Assembly: GCA_026770585.1 (NCBI GenBank)
Contig: MU646384.1
Coordinates: 67,628-78,672 of the forward strand
From: Baffinella frigidus
Taxonomy: Eukaryota > Cryptophyceae > Cryptomonadales > Baffinellaceae
Direction: 5' to 3'
DNA length: 11,045 nucleotides
Both the position numbers and the translations under genes were made by a program. Position 1 is the stretch's first letter. Each line of letters opens with the position of its first letter. Positions 10,923 to 11,045 of the stretch are shown in pieces. The notes below the pieces were generated by a model. It had not been told where the DNA came from and ran no database searches. It saw nothing but the letters and a program-made list of their open reading frames with translations.

Positions 10923-11045
10923 TGAATAACTATGTTGAACTGATAACGACGAAAGAAACTCACACATAACCGGCACGACCGCAGCACGCTCGGCCCAGAC
11001 CTACAAGGGGCCTTCTGATAGAACGAGAAAGAGAGAGAGCAAGGG
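10923..11045. other. right-end spacer
   Basis: No gene recognised. GGCACGACCGCAGCAC at 10972-10987 is identical to 7086-7101, a 16-base match without related flanks. Confidence 0.4.

Noticed and set aside
10600-10987. Long frames on both strands over the GA microsatellite
   Set aside because: The peptides are only RERE or SLSLSL repeats produced by the dinucleotide run.
7086-10987. Shared 16-mer GGCACGACCGCAGCAC as an attachment site
   Set aside because: Only 16 bases with unrelated flanks and no integrase or element borders; could be chance or a repeat remnant.

Overview
This window looks like repeat-rich nuclear DNA from a eukaryote, not a bacterium or phage. No reading frame exceeds about 175 codons, and there are no operons or ribosome-binding sites. 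Simple repeats are common, GT-AG intron signals are visible (best example: GTAAGT at 4606 to TTTTTTGCAG ending at 4721), and degenerate CCCTAAA/TTTAGGG repeats are scattered throughout. That repeat is the plant/green-alga type telomere unit, also found in several other protist lineages. The coding-like pieces favour codons ending in G or C, as many microalgae do. My best guess is a unicellular alga with a large repetitive genome; I cannot name the species.

There is no complete gene. The window holds short exon-like fragments, many in two or more copies, embedded in tandem arrays, inverted repeats and telomere-like DNA. Left part (1-2250): a CT-tract plus exon fragment, a G-poor array of about 120-bp units that each carry the start of an exon, the best exon of that family (1098-1295), then telomere-like blocks in both orientations, a second copy of the exon end and a 38-nt palindrome. 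Middle-left (2250-5000): an 81%-identical 203-bp duplication, a GC-rich acidic frame with G-runs, a triplicated minus-strand repeat, a frame with WSL repeats interrupted by a (CCCTA)n block, and a two-exon fragment with a clear 116-nt intron but mismatched phase.

Middle-right (5000-7800): a duplicated exon whose only two differences are synonymous, a fold-back element, dispersed repeats with CTT tracts, a 97%-identical inverted repeat nested in an 18-bp hairpin, repeats that read NLLPS, and a further array of units about 115-125 bp long. Right part (7800-11045): an array of a 28-codon repeat (ISGLHRG), one copy split by a compact insertion of about 98 bp, an exon resembling a beta-helix coil, the third copy of the AEAGRHEWE fragment seen at the left end, a further tandem array and a GA microsatellite.

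The unifying pattern is exon fragments being duplicated together with their splice-acceptor side, often bordered by telomere-like repeats: G-strand (TTTAGGG) upstream and C-strand (CCCTAAA) downstream. I found no convincing tRNA, rRNA, CRISPR array or autonomous transposon gene. No protein family could be assigned with confidence.
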